DNA of 64,000 nt, from NCBI GenBank assembly GCA_026075535.2, contig AP026548.1, positions 496,001-560,000 of the forward strand, given 5' to 3'. Under the pieces are notes generated by a model. It had not been told where the DNA came from and made no database searches. It saw only the letters and a program-made list of their open reading frames with translations. Of the stretch, positions 22,701-33,840 are shown piece by piece. Within the stretch, counting starts at the first letter, position 1. Every line of letters starts with the position of its first letter. The stretch comes from Tricholoma matsutake (Eukaryota > Basidiomycota > Agaricomycetes > Agaricales > Tricholomataceae). The translations under genes and the position numbers were made by a program.

Positions 22701-23636
22701 GAACACGTCTTCAAACTCATGGAGATGAGGGAGTAAAGAGTTAGTAGAGGATTTAGCAGTGTTGTTTTTGTGGAAGGCCTCGGCAAGGCGTTGGGATATG
22801 TTCAATGTGGCACACACCTCATGCGATGAGCGAATCACAGTGTAGAAGATCTGATCACCCTCCTCCACTTCCTCTGGGTCCTCATCATCATCATCCGAGT
22901 CCGGCATTAGATCAGGAACCCCTTCCAATTCCACTTCAGGTATAGGCAGGGGTCCAGCATGACACTTCTGAGTATGTCGTATTGCTGCCTTCTGTCCACG
23001 ACGTTCTTGCCTGGCTTCTGTGAAACACATCTGACAGCGGGATGGACATCGGCTCATGGTAACCTCCCTGGTACGCCAGTCGACCTCTGGGTTATGTTCT
23101 CGAAGCCATGGATATCCCAAAATCACCTTTTGCTTTCCTAATTGAGTGACAGCAAAAAGGGCACGCTCACTATGATCTTTGTAACAGAGAACCAGGTCTG
23201 CAACCTCTCGGATGGCACCCGCTTCATTTGGGGATCCATCCACGTTATATACAGGTATCAGACGTGAGAGTGAGCGAGTATTTAGGCGATGTTGTTGTAC
23301 CAGATGGGAATCGATGAAGAGACCAGTCACACCAGAGTCCAGGAGTGCAGAGACACCGAGTATCTGTCCAGTGTCGGTCGTCTGCAGTTCGATGGCTAGG
23401 TTTAAGGAGTGTGCAGAGGGAGTGGATGCCACAATATACTTGCGTGGTAATTTATGTTCCCATGATTTAGTTTTGGGACATGGAGTAGAAGGAGAGATGG
23501 GGAGAGCAGGTACGTCTTTAGCCAACTTCGAAGGGTCAGAGAGGGGAGCAGTCATAGAAATGGATTCATTCTCCGGGGATTCAACTGACAAGACTTCAAA
23601 GCAGTTATGGACAGGCAGTGAGGGCATACGATTCAC
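19734..23636 (-). pseudogene. Gypsy pol with chromodomain, six in-frame stops
   Basis: Protease LLDSGVTGLFID (about 23340); RT with DYRRLN and YLDDILIF (about 22160); RNase H KADSSDFATGAVLSQ (about 21720); integrase zinc H-x-H region and C-R-T-C-D-L-C (about 20940); integrase catalytic VDFV, SDRGPQF and YHPQTDGQ (20850-20560); chromodomain YEVESILD...LVHWKGY (19960-19870). The first 755 codons are open. Stops follow at about 21370, 20893, 20705, 20552, 20398 and 20213. Five are TGA where the family has Arg (CGA) and one is TAG where Gln (CAG) is expected. Confidence 0.88.
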
Positions 23637-24704
23637 TCGCTGCGAATAGGAAAATCCTGCTCCTCTACAACTTCCAACTTAATCTCCTCTGCAACTTGAT
23701 CCTTCGCTTCCTCAACATCTACAAGCGCCAACAAATCTTGCAGGAGTTCGTCTCGTCCCTCGGGGGTGAGCATGCAGATATCCTGACGATGGGGACACGC
23801 TCCAGCCCTGTGTCCAGGTTCCCCACAACGGTAGCAGAGATCCAACTTACGTGCATGGCTGCGGGCTGCATCAACATCCATTGGTACTGGGACATTGACG
23901 GCTGGTGTGGGAGTTTGACGAACAGGAATGGGGTTAGGGTGGGGGAGGCTTCAATTGAAGGTGTAGGGTGTATGAGTGGTAGTTGGAGCATGGAATGCAG
24001 CATTAAACGCCGCATTTGTGAGTCGGTTCTTGTCACAGAGTGAAGCAGCTTCATACCAAGCAAGGATATCATCGTCTGCTGGGCGCCCTTCCAACATCTG
24101 TGCAATCTGGTCCTGAATTTCTCGGTTGAGTCCCCTTCGGAACTTCACCACCACTGGTAACCCACTCCCATATCCTGCCATGTCCACCAAATCCTTGAAC
24201 TCATCAATATAATCATCCATGGATCGATGTCCCTGGTGGTAAGTGGATGACTCAAGTCGTGTCACTGCTCAGTGGCATTCATTGAGGGGGCAGAAGTGGC
24301 ATACGAACTCAGCTCGAAAGTCACCCCAAGTGGAGAAAGGTAGAGAACCGAGTTCTTTAGTTTGATGTAGGATACGGTCCACATAGAGATAGGCACATTC
24401 AGATTTCATGTATGTGAAGGCCCAATAAATTTTTGCAGCCTCATCGATGAATTGATGCAACTGGAGACTAATGTATAACTCACAGGAATTAAGGAATGCA
24501 CGTCCCTGCACACGTGCACCATTAAATTTGGCGGGGGGGGGATGGTTTGATCTGGGCACATTCCTTAGTGGACGTGTTTGGCAAAACATTGTTGTTGGGT
24601 GCACTTGGAGTCATAAAGGGGGAACTATTGGTCGTAGGGTTAGCCTGGAGGGTCCTAACGAAGTTTTCAATCGTAGATTTAAGCGAGTCGATTTGTGCGT
24701 GCAT
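23633..24704 (-). pseudogene. Gypsy gag, frameshifted
   Basis: The retrotransposon Gag core is readable from 24604 (Y-I-S-L-Q...W-A-F-T-Y-M...A-E-F) and continues at 24265-23951 (S-M-D-D-Y-I-D-E-F-K-D-L). A CCHC zinc knuckle CYRCGEPGHRAGAC lies near 23830-23790. A run of G at 24532-24541 changes the reading frame near the N-terminus. A TGA at 24268-24270 and another frame change near 23950 also break it. The start is uncertain; the ATG at 24704 is the best visible candidate. Confidence 0.8.
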
Positions 24705-24917
24705 TCCGGAACGTCACTTTCAAGTGCGTCGAAGCATTCTGATGTGTCCATGTCGCTAGGGAGCGCGTTTGGCAAAAATGGCAGCATAATAAAGGCGAGA
24801 TTATCTGGAACAGTGTGTAGGGACTCTGTGGAGCTTTGGGAAGCGTCGTCCAGTCCGTACCTGCCTATCTTGGGCAGCGCGTTCGCGATTTTCGGGCCTT
24901 AGGGGAGAGTTTTCTAC

Positions 24918-25333
24918 TATAAGGGCAACCTAAGCCTCTAGCAAAGGGAAATCTGAAGTTAACATTATACTACATAATACAGGCATTGGGGACACACCTA
25001 GCAAAGGGAAATCCGAAGAGAAAACTCTAAGGATCCCCTTGCTGATGCCCAGTATATGTGAAGACGACAAAAATCAAATATAACCTAAAAATAGAAAAAG
25101 GTGGAGATAGGCAGATCAAGGCTGCCGAATGACATCATACCAAGGGGTATGTGTCAGAAGGGGTACTCCGCCTCTAAATATAAAAGTGTCAACATGTACA
25201 AACATGATAGCAAGGGAAAATTAGTAATAAAATCCGGAAAAATCATAGAAAATGAAGAATGGAAGGAAACGAGGTGGGGAAAAATATAGGATGAACATAA
25301 AAACACACAGGGCACCCCCCTAGTCCCCTTACA
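24918..25333 (-). repeat. Gypsy 5' LTR
   Basis: 416 bp partner of 19297-19722. On the minus strand the gag region begins just after it; the leader is short, about 200 bp. Confidence 0.88.
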
Positions 25334-25828
25334 GAACGGATGTTTACTATTAAATTTAAATAAATGAGTAATATAGTCTTGGTAAGGAATGACATGGTAC
25401 AGGTATGGTAAAATCCATGGTGTTCAGGTCATGGGTTCTGCATGGTTACTACAGTATTAGAATTCCTGACCCATTGATTACTGAGACCCTTCACATGGTG
25501 TGTTGGCAGTCAACACAACCGTTGCCACACCACTGATGATCAATATTGCCACTAGGGATCTGCATGCAACCACCACCAGCACCTGACCTTCCCACAATAC
25601 AAGCCTAAGAATAGTGAGGCATCCTGTGTCTGCCTCACTATTCCTAGACTTGATTGCATCAAAACCCTACCACCAGTTCTCATGTCAATCACCACCCAAT
25701 CACCGTCTCCCACAGTTGATCAACATGTGCCACAGCCTCAGCTAGTGTCGTGCTCATCATCCCCGCATGCTATTCTACTCATTCCTGGCCCTTTTCCCTT
25801 CCCTTTTTTTTGGTAGGTTTACAAGTCC
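25334..25828 (+). repeat. Diverged copy of repeat R (R3)
   Basis: No gene. The segment at about 25685-25820 (CACCGTCTCCCACAGTTGAT, then a pyrimidine-rich tract and GGTAGGT) resembles 42583-42706 and the complement of 48240-48360, so it is a third, older copy of the repeat called R here. Confidence 0.45.
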
Positions 25829-26730
25829 TTAACAGAGTTGAGACTCAATTCTTCAAAACCGGAATCAATGAAAAATTCAGTGTGACCATTTTTCCATGTC
25901 TGTTTTCCCCAATGGTCAGTAATTTTCAGCAACCATTACAAAAATTACTGACTTTACTAACCATGGGAGTCAAAAATTTATAGTGATGTTATACATCATT
26001 CTAACCAGTTTTTTGAGCTGAGTTTCAAAATGACATGTACATAGTGATGGAACCATCCATATATGGAATATAGTGATGTTATATACCATTCTGATCAATT
26101 TTTTGAGCTGAGTTCAAAAATGACATCAGGAAAGTCATGTGACTTACCATATATGGAATATAGTGATGTTATATACCATTCTGATCAGTTTTTTGAGCTG
26201 AGTTCAAAAATGAGAGTGTCATGTGACTTACCATAAATGGAATATAGTGATGTGGTATACCATTCTAACCAGGATTTTGAGCTGAGTTTGAAAATGACAT
26301 CTACATAGTGATGTGATTTGCCATCCATGGAATATAGTCATGTTATATACTTGGGGGTGAGGGCCAATTCTGGCAAGCATGAGTTCTTATGTTATTTTAT
26401 TATATTATTAAACTGTATATGAACACATCACTATGCAGATGTCATTTTCAAACTCAGCTGAAAATTCTGGTTAGAATGGTATATAACATCACTATATTCC
26501 ATTTATGGTAAGTCACATGACTCTCTCATTGTCATGTTTGAACTCAGCTCAAAAAATCAGTTAGAATGATGTATAACATCACTATAAATTTTTGACTCCC
26601 ATGGTTAGTAAAGTCAGTAATTTTTGTAATGGTTGCTGAAAATTACAGACTGTGGGGAAAACAAACATGGAAAAATGGTCACACTGAATTTTTCATTGAT
26701 TCTGGGTTTGAAGAACAAGTCTTAACTTCA
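25829..26730. mobile_element. Large foldback element with tandemly repeated arms
   Basis: The outer arms (about 25829-26010 and 26545-26730) are complementary through AATCAATGAAAAATTCAGTG, GGTCAGTAATTTTCAGC and ATTTTTGACTCCCATGGTTAG. The left arm then contains four tandem units of about 90 bp (TAGTGATGTTATAYACCATTCT ... TTTTGAGCTGAGTT), and the right arm about two in reverse. TTAA occurs at both outer ends (25832 and 26730 area), which could be a TTAA target site as in piggyBac-like MITEs; that is inference. No coding capacity. Confidence 0.65.
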
Positions 26731-26763
26731 TTAAGAACTCATAACATTGAGATATAGAAGTTC

Positions 26764-27146
26764 TGTTAGGAAACCACCCCATTACCTAATAAAATTTCAT
26801 TTTTATTTTATTATGTCAAATTATGGTACACTTTGATAGCATGAGAATTTTATTTTGCATGCATCAAAATGTACGCGCATGTACAAGTGCGTCGGTAACA
26901 ACAATGTACAATATGTGTAACATAGTATATAAACCCTAAATATATGCCTAGGGGACCCCAGTTGTGTTCTCTTAGGTATTTCCACCTACGTTTTCGGTGT
27001 GAAAGGCCTATCTCAACAAACTCACCTATTAATAACCCCTCACATCAAAACCATCAGTTTCCCCATCACGAGCGTGGATCCCACCCCCTTCTTGTAGAGA
27101 GAACCTGCATGGTCTTAGCTAGCAGATAGTGGGTGTCACCCTAACA
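26764..27146 (+). repeat. E1 5' LTR
   Basis: 383 bp, TG...CA. It lacks about 19 bp (the ATGCTACATGATGCCAAATG region) that is present in the 3' LTR and in the E2 and E3 LTRs. The right-hand LTR of E1 is thus more like E2/E3 than like its own partner, as expected if the 3' part of E1 was exchanged. Confidence 0.88.
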
Positions 27147-27633
27147 GAAGAACACAACTACCCATATCAGTGCGCCTTCTCTTACTTGTGCATACGTCAT
27201 TGTTTCACTGCGCCACATCCGATTACTCATCCTTTTGGCATGAGCCAGAAGTACTTGTATATATGTAATCTACCTTTTCTTTCATAAGCCGACACCAGGC
27301 CTCGCCTTACATTGCGACTGCCAGTGATCGAGAGGCAGCGCTCATCATTAGGACAGCTGCAACCAGACAACTGATTGGATCTGGTTTAGTTATGATTTAC
27401 ATTACTCTATTCGGATGACTATTTTAGTTACAAGCCGAATTCAGTGATATCTCTCAGATCAGGCACTGTTGGAAGGGTTATTGATCCGAAGTGTCAAAAT
27501 AGGCGCCCGACGAACGATGAACCATTGATGAACCTCGACGAACCTTATCATGTGACCTGTAAATGTTTGGAGAGGTCTCGAAGAAAAATTTTTGAATTTG
27601 TCAAAGAAGTGATTCATCACAGATTCTACAATT

Positions 27634-28731
27634 ATGTCTGAACCTTCAACTTCTAATCCCGGTCCTAATCCTGTTCCCATACCAGCACTAGAGGTGAAAA
27701 TTGATGTGCTCACAGCACAAATGTCGCAATTAGTGTCAGTATTGGCAGCATCACAGCCCAGACAAGCGGAAGTACAGCCAGAGACGATAGGAGAAAGAGA
27801 TGATGAGATGGAGGAGATGGTGGAGTGGATATCGCAGGAGGATGAGACGGTGGAGAAATCCGGAAATGGAAAAGCGCACTTACCTAAGTATACACCCCCG
27901 CAAATCTTTGATGGTACCATGGAGGATACCAAATCCTTCATCAGCTCTATAGTATTGTACATCCATGGGAGGAAGCCAGAGTTTTGTACAGCCAAGTCTA
28001 GGATTATGTTTGTTCTCTCATACATTCAGAGGGGGAAAGCACAGTTCTGGAGAAATGAGGCTATTAATCAAATTGCCACAGGAAATAAACCATTTGCAAC
28101 CTTCAAGGAATTTCTGGAGAGATTGGAGGCACAGTTTGGAGACCCTAATCCAAAGGCGACAGCCAATGCTAAATTAAAGACCATGCGCCAAGGTTCCTTA
28201 ACGGCGGATGAATTTATTTTGCAGTTCAAAGCAGAAGCTTCGCAAACGGACATGGGAGAAGCTGCATTGGTAGAGTTTTTGAAAGCAGGATTAAATCCCT
28301 CTTTATTCAAGTCTATCTACCAACTACCTTCTATGCCAGAGAAGTTGGACGAGTGGTATAATTGGGCAATGCGCCTTGACCAGCAATATCAGCAGGAACA
28401 GGCAGAGTCAAAGTTGATGTACGGAAGTAGTAAATTTGGACAGTCATCTGGAGGAAAGTCTGAGAAAAGAAAGGTGCCTCAGGCACAAGCTCCGAGGGCA
28501 CAGCCACTGGCCATGACAGTGACACCTATAGTTATGGAGTCAGCAGCACCAGCAGAGGCAATGGAGGTTGATCAAGCAGGGAGATGAGCCCCACTTAAAT
28601 GTTTTAACTGTGGGCAGTTAGGACACATTTCTAGGAATTGTAGGCAGAAAAGAAAGATTAGGGAAGCTACAATCAAGGAAGTGAAGCCGGAGGAAGGCAA
28701 GCAGAAGAATTTTGTGGAAGAGTCCCAGTGA
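27634..28731 (+). pseudogene. E1 gag
   Basis: Starts ATG at 27634 after a leader of about 490 bp. 317 codons are open: a coiled-coil-like N-terminus, then a retrotransposon Gag core (L-P-K-Y-x-P-P-Q-I-F-D-G, F-L-E-R-L-E-A-Q-F-G-D-P, L-K-A-G-L-N-P-S-L). A TGA at 28585-28587 (Arg CGA expected) precedes the CCHC knuckle CFNCGQLGHISRNC at 28606-28647. The frame ends at TGA 28729-28731, which overlaps the pol start, so gag and pol are probably joined by frameshift or reinitiation. E3 carries the same first stop. Confidence 0.88.
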
Positions 28732-31700
28732 AGGTTTCCCCATTGGTGACCCAGAATCGTTACAATGTATTAGTATCCGATGAAACCCAGAGCAAATCAG
28801 AAAAGGAAATTGAGGAGGAGTACAACCATTCTGAATCACATGACAAAAAGGAGTACAACTGTTGTCAATCATGTGACAAAGAAAATTGTCATGCATCATT
28901 TCCGAAAACCCCTAAATTCTTTATTTGCTCTGCACAAATAGAACCTGAAATCACCTTGACTGTGGGACTGAAGACAGTGGACACGCATGCAGCGATTGAT
29001 GTGGAAGTGTTGCTTGATAGTGGTGCTACAGGATTATTTATTAATCAATCCTTAATTACCGGAAACAGTATTAACACACACAAGCTGGCGCAACCTATAA
29101 TGGTGTACAATATTGACGGAACAGTCAATCATGGAGGAACTATCAAGGAGGAGGTGACTATGGTACTAAGGTATCAGGAGCATCAGGAGCGAGCCATATT
29201 TGAAGTGTGCAAACTTGGGAAAACCAATCTAATAATAGGATGTCTGTGGTTATGGAAGCATAATCCTGAAATTGATTGGAAAACTGGGAAAGTACAAATG
29301 ACTCATTGTCCTAAAGAATGTAATGTGTATGGAAGGAAGATGAAGAAGGAAAAAAGGAAAAAGAAAGAGAAAGAACATCTGAGGAAGTATTCTGTTACGA
29401 TGGAGGAAGTGGAGGATGAGGAAATGCCAAATGAGGAAGTTCCGGTCATGATTGAGAAAGAAGAGCAGAAGCAAACCTTTAGAGCAATTTGTGGAGGACA
29501 GTCATGGGACAAGAATATTGTGAAGGTGGAGAAGCCAGTGGAGGAATGGGTGCCAAAAGTGTATCATGAATATCTGTCAGTGTTCCAGAAGAAGGAGTCT
29601 GAGTGAATGCCGGTGTGGAAGCCATGGGATCATGGGATCGAGATGAAGCCAGGGTTTGTGCCGAAGAAGTCGAAGGTATATCTGTTATCTCCAATGGAAC
29701 AAGAAGAAGTGGATGCATTCCTGAAGGAGCAATTGTGCAAAGGATACATACAACCTTCGAAATCACTGCAGATGTCACCAATATTCTTCATGCCAAAGAA
29801 AGACCAAAGGAAGAGGATGTGTACAGATTATAGGTATTTAAAGGAGTGGACAGTGAAGAATGCATACCCCCTGCCATTGATCTCAGAAATAATTGACAAG
29901 GTGGAAAAAGCCAAGGTCTTTACAAAATTGGATTTACGATGGGGATACAACAATGTATAAAGAAAGGAGATGAGTGGAAGGCAGCATTTGCCACGCGTCG
30001 AGGATCCTTCGAGCCGCTTGTCATGTTTTTTGGGATGACTAATAGTCCCCCAACCTTTCAAAATATGATGAACGACATTTTCAAGGATGTAATAGACAAA
30101 GGCGTGGTAATAATATTTATTGACAACATTCTGATATTCATGGAGGATGAAGAAAATCATGAGGCGATAGTGCAGGAGGTGTTACAGAGGTTGGCGGAGA
30201 ATGATCTATTTTTGAAACCAGAGAAGTGTGTGTTTGGGGCAAGCAAGATTGAGTTCCTAGGATTATTGATTAGCCCTGATGGGATCGAAATGGATCTGAT
30301 CAAGGTACAGGCAATCACAGATTGGCCTGCGCCCACCTGTGTCAAGGAGGTTCAAGCCTTCTTGGGACTCACAAATTATTATTGTCGCTTTGTGCACAAT
30401 TTTTCTAAAATTGCTGCACCCTTACATGACCTTACGCGAAAGGGAGTAGTATGGAGGTGGGGAGAGCAGCAGCAGACAGTGTTTGAGGAGTTGAAGAGGA
30501 AGTTTGTGGAGGGACCAATATTAGCCCCAGTAGATTTCACATGCCCTTTGCGAGTGGAATCCGATGCATCCAATTTTGCTACTGGAGCAGTATTATCAAT
30601 GCTGTGTGAAGATGACAAATGGCATCCTTGTGCATATTTGTCCCGAGGGTTGAATGATGTGGAGAGGAATTATGATGTGCATGACAAAGAGATGTTGGGG
30701 ATAATATGAGCATTGGAGGCATGGAGGCATTATTTGGAGGGATGTACGCATCAGATTGAGATCTGGATGGATCATCAAAATCTGCAATACTTCATGTCCG
30801 CTAAAAAGCTTAATCACCAGCAAGCATGTTGGGCACTATTCCTATCGCGTTTCAATTTTCACTTGGTCCACAAAGCGGGAAGCTTAATGAGGAAAGCAGA
30901 TGCATTATTCAGACGTATTGATCATAAAAGGGGGGTGGAGGAGGACAATAAGAATGTTACCTTGCTCAAACCCGAATACTTTTGCATTTGCGCTATGCAT
31001 CAAGGGCATCTATTAATAGATAGCTCAGAAACAGACATGTTGTCTAAAATTAGACAATGTTCAGAAATGGACGATGAAGTAGTGGAAGCCATGAAAGCTC
31101 TGAAGGGAGAGAAGAAAGGTAATATCAAAGGAGATGAATGGGCTGAGGAACAAGGGTTGGTGTTGTTTTGAGGAAAGGTGTATGTACCAAAGGATCAGGA
31201 TTTGCAAAGGGAGATTGTCTGGTTACATAATAATATGCTGACTGCCAGACACCCAGGAAGATGGAAGACGTTGGAATTAGTAATGAGAAATTATTGGTGG
31301 CCCAGAATCTCAAAGTATGTGTTGGGGTATGTGGATGGATGTGATATGTGCATGAGGGGGAAGAAATTTCCAGAGAAACCTGCAGGAAAATTAATGCCGA
31401 ACCCTATACCTAAAGCGCTGTGGCGAGATATATCTGTGGATTTTATTACCGGATTACCCAAGGCTCAAGGGTACGATGCAATATTCATAGTATGCGACCG
31501 CTTTACAAAGGAGGTCCATATTATTCCTACTACTACAGAAACCTCATCATTGGGCTTGGCATGCCTCTATCTAAATCAGGTATGGTGGTTACATGGGTTA
31601 CCCAATACCATTATCTCCAATCGTGGACCACAATTTGCTTCTGCATTTATGCGAGAACTGAACAACATATTGGGAATTCAAACTAAACTATCTATGGCAT

Positions 31701-32581
31701 ATCACCCGCAGACTGATGGGCAGACAGAGAGAATGAACCAGGAGTTGGAGCAGTACTTATGTGTGTTTGTCAACTACCAACAAACCGACTGGCCCGAATG
31801 GTTGGCAATTGCTGAATTTTCCCACAATAACAAATTCCATTTGGCTACTCGTATGTCACCCTTTTTCGCGAATTATGGATATCATCCTCGCATGGGAGTA
31901 GAACCCAGAAGGGAAGTCAAAGTACAGTCGGTAGAAGACTTTGTATCTAAGATGCAAAAGGTACAAGAGGAAGCAGAAGCAGCATTGAAGAAAGCACCTG
32001 ATGACATGATGCGACACGCAGATCGTACTCGAGCACGCGCTCCAGAGTACAAAGTTGGTGACTTTGTATGGCTAAGTACCAAGGACCTAAATATTCCATG
32101 ACCTTCAAGGAAACTTACGGAGAAACAAGTTGGCCCATATGCGATCTCTAAAGTGATCTCACCTAATGCGGTAGTGGTAAAATTACCCTGATCATTCAAG
32201 ATTGATCCAGAGATTAATGTATCCAGCCTACACCCTTACCACCCACCCACTATTCCTGGCCAACAAACTACTCTGCAACCTCCAATAATAGTAGAAGGTG
32301 CTCCAGAATATGTAGTTGAAGAAATTCTAGACTCACGTCTTTGACGGAACAAATTGGAGTTCTTAATAAAGTGGAAAAACTATACCGACAAAAATAATTT
32401 GTGTGAACCTGAAGAGAATTGTAAGCGAGCACATAACATGATTGCCCAATTCTTTAAATGTAATCCAAATGCTCCATGTCACATTGCGAGAATGGTGTAT
32501 GAGGGGATGAAATTCCAGCCATACCAAAATTTCACAGAGGGGACAGACATAATATTTTCTCGCCTGGAAGTTGAGGCATAA
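28728..32581 (+). pseudogene. E1 pol with chromodomain
   Basis: Protease LLDSGATGLFIN (about 29010); RT from PWDHGIE to the active-site box, which reads FIDN instead of F/Y-x-DD (about 30118-30129); RNase H VESDASNFATGAVLS (about 30555); integrase zinc H-P-G-R-W...C-D-M-C (31240-31350); integrase core [33 protein letters not shown]; chromodomain from about 32312 (YVVEEILDSRL...FLIKWKNY). A 4-bp deletion near 29956 shifts the frame (E3 keeps the longer version). Stops at about 29605, 30707, 31170, 32099, 32190 and 32343 are TGA where copies or the motif imply CGA. Confidence 0.9.
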
Positions 32582-32592
32582 AAGGGGGGTAA

Positions 32593-33840
32593 TGTTAGGA
32601 AACCACCCCATTACCTAATAAAATTTCATTTTTATTTTATTATGTTGAATTATGCTTAGTGTTTAAAGGTCCAGTCCAGTCCGGTTTTTGACTTCCAAAT
32701 GGGGCAACCGGCAACCGCAACCGGTCTAGGACCGACCTAGATATTGGAGGACTGCAACAGGACCCTTTAGGACTGGTCCTAATCAGTCCATGGACCAAAA
32801 AAAGACTGGTTCGGACCAGTTTTTTGTCGTAAAATTTATTGTGCCAAATAACCCATATGTATCTCAACAAATATGACCATCACCTCATATATATTACATT
32901 AATGGATAGAGATTGTAATGCTACATGGACTGATCCAACATTTAAGCAATTCCATCAAGATTTGACTGAGATATGGCCAAAACCGAAAGGACATGCATTC
33001 AAGTTGCAGTTTGTAGTTTGTAATTTGTAGTTTGTAGTTGCACTCATTTGGGCTGTTGTATAAATAAAATCTCATGGTACAGATGATTAGGTGTGTTGTT
33101 GTTACTTTTATGATGCTATATAGCTGTACAAAACAAATTATAGCTCAGGTAATAAGCAATGCAATCAAAGTTGTTCTGATACAACAAAATACTCATACAA
33201 AAATGTTTTTGGTCATATCTCAACCAATTCTTGACTGTTTTTGATGATCCAGGGACCGAAAATGAAGGAAATATGTGTGGGAGTAAGGTCTAGCACACGT
33301 TGGAACGAGAGACCGGTTGCAACCAGTTTTAACTGGTTTTTCATCAGTCCTACTATATTTTTCAAAATGAAAGACCAGCAACTGGACTGAAAAAGACCGG
33401 TCCATGAATAGACCACTGGTCCAGTTCTAATTGGTCCAGTTCAGTTCAGTTTCAGTCTTTTTTTCGGTCCTACAGACTGGACCTTTAAACACTAATTATG
33501 CTACATGATGCCAAATGATGCTACACTTTGATAGCATGAGAATTTTATTTCGCATGCATCAAAATGTATGTGCATGTATGAGTGCATCGGTAACAACAAT
33601 GTACAATATATGTAACATAGTATATAAACCCTAAATATACACCTAGGGGACCCCAGTTGTGTTCCCTTAGGTATTCCACCTATGTTTTCAGTGTGAAAGG
33701 CCTTTCTCAACCAACTCATCTATTAATAACCCCTCACATCAAAACCATCAGTTCCCCCATCACAAGCGCGGATCCCACCCCCTTCTTGTAGAGAGAACCT
33801 GCACGGTCTTAGCTAGCAGATAGTGGGTGTCGCCCTAACA
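32593..33840 (+). repeat. E1 3' LTR, interrupted
   Basis: The LTR runs 32593-32656 and resumes at 33503-33840; the 838-bp hAT-like element plus one 8-bp duplication accounts for the interruption. The reconstructed length is about 402 bp, equal to the E2 and E3 LTRs. Confidence 0.88.
32657..33494. mobile_element. Non-autonomous hAT-like element, TAGTGTTT family, copy 4
   Basis: TAGTGTTTAAAGGTCCAGTC to GGACCTTTAAACACTA with the perfect 8-bp duplication ATTATGCT (32649-32656 and 33495-33502). It lies inside the E1 3' LTR. It is homologous over its full length, in inverted orientation, to 46839-47662, including a 7-bp tandem (TTTGTAG) near 33005-33040. Confidence 0.92.

Larger units (their letters stand above)
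19297..25333 (-). mobile_element. Ty3/gypsy chromovirus, full-length but inactive
   Basis: 6.04 kb. LTRs at 19297-19722 and 24918-25333 start TATAAGGGCAACCTAAGCC and end CCCTTACA (plus-strand reading). The flanks GAACA (19292-19296) and GAACG (25334-25338) fit a 5-bp duplication with one change. Gag, protease, RT, RNase H, integrase and a C-terminal chromodomain follow in order on the minus strand. It carries six in-frame stops in pol and a homopolymer frameshift in gag, yet the RT active site YLDD is intact, so inactivation looks recent. Confidence 0.92.
26764..33840 (+). mobile_element. Ty3/gypsy chromovirus E1
   Basis: LTRs TGTTAGGAAACCACC...CCTAACA at 26764-27146 and 32593-33840, the latter carrying a nested hAT-like element. 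Gag, protease, RT, RNase H, integrase and chromodomain are in order on the plus strand, and a polypurine tract AAAAGGGGGGTAA abuts the 3' LTR. The flanks do not match: AGTTC on the left, ATCCT on the right. Each is instead the reverse complement of a flank of the E2/E3 complex (GAACT at 49296-49300, AGGAT at 57212-57216), evidence for an exchange of partners. The RT active site is mutated. Confidence 0.92.

Noticed and set aside
19297..25333. Active gypsy element
   Set aside because: RT YLDD is intact, but pol has six stops and gag a frameshift; it cannot encode its own proteins.
26764..33840. E1 as an ordinary single insertion with lost target duplication
   Set aside because: Both flanks find perfect partners at E2 and E3, and the Ngaro frame rejoins; chance mismatch does not explain this.
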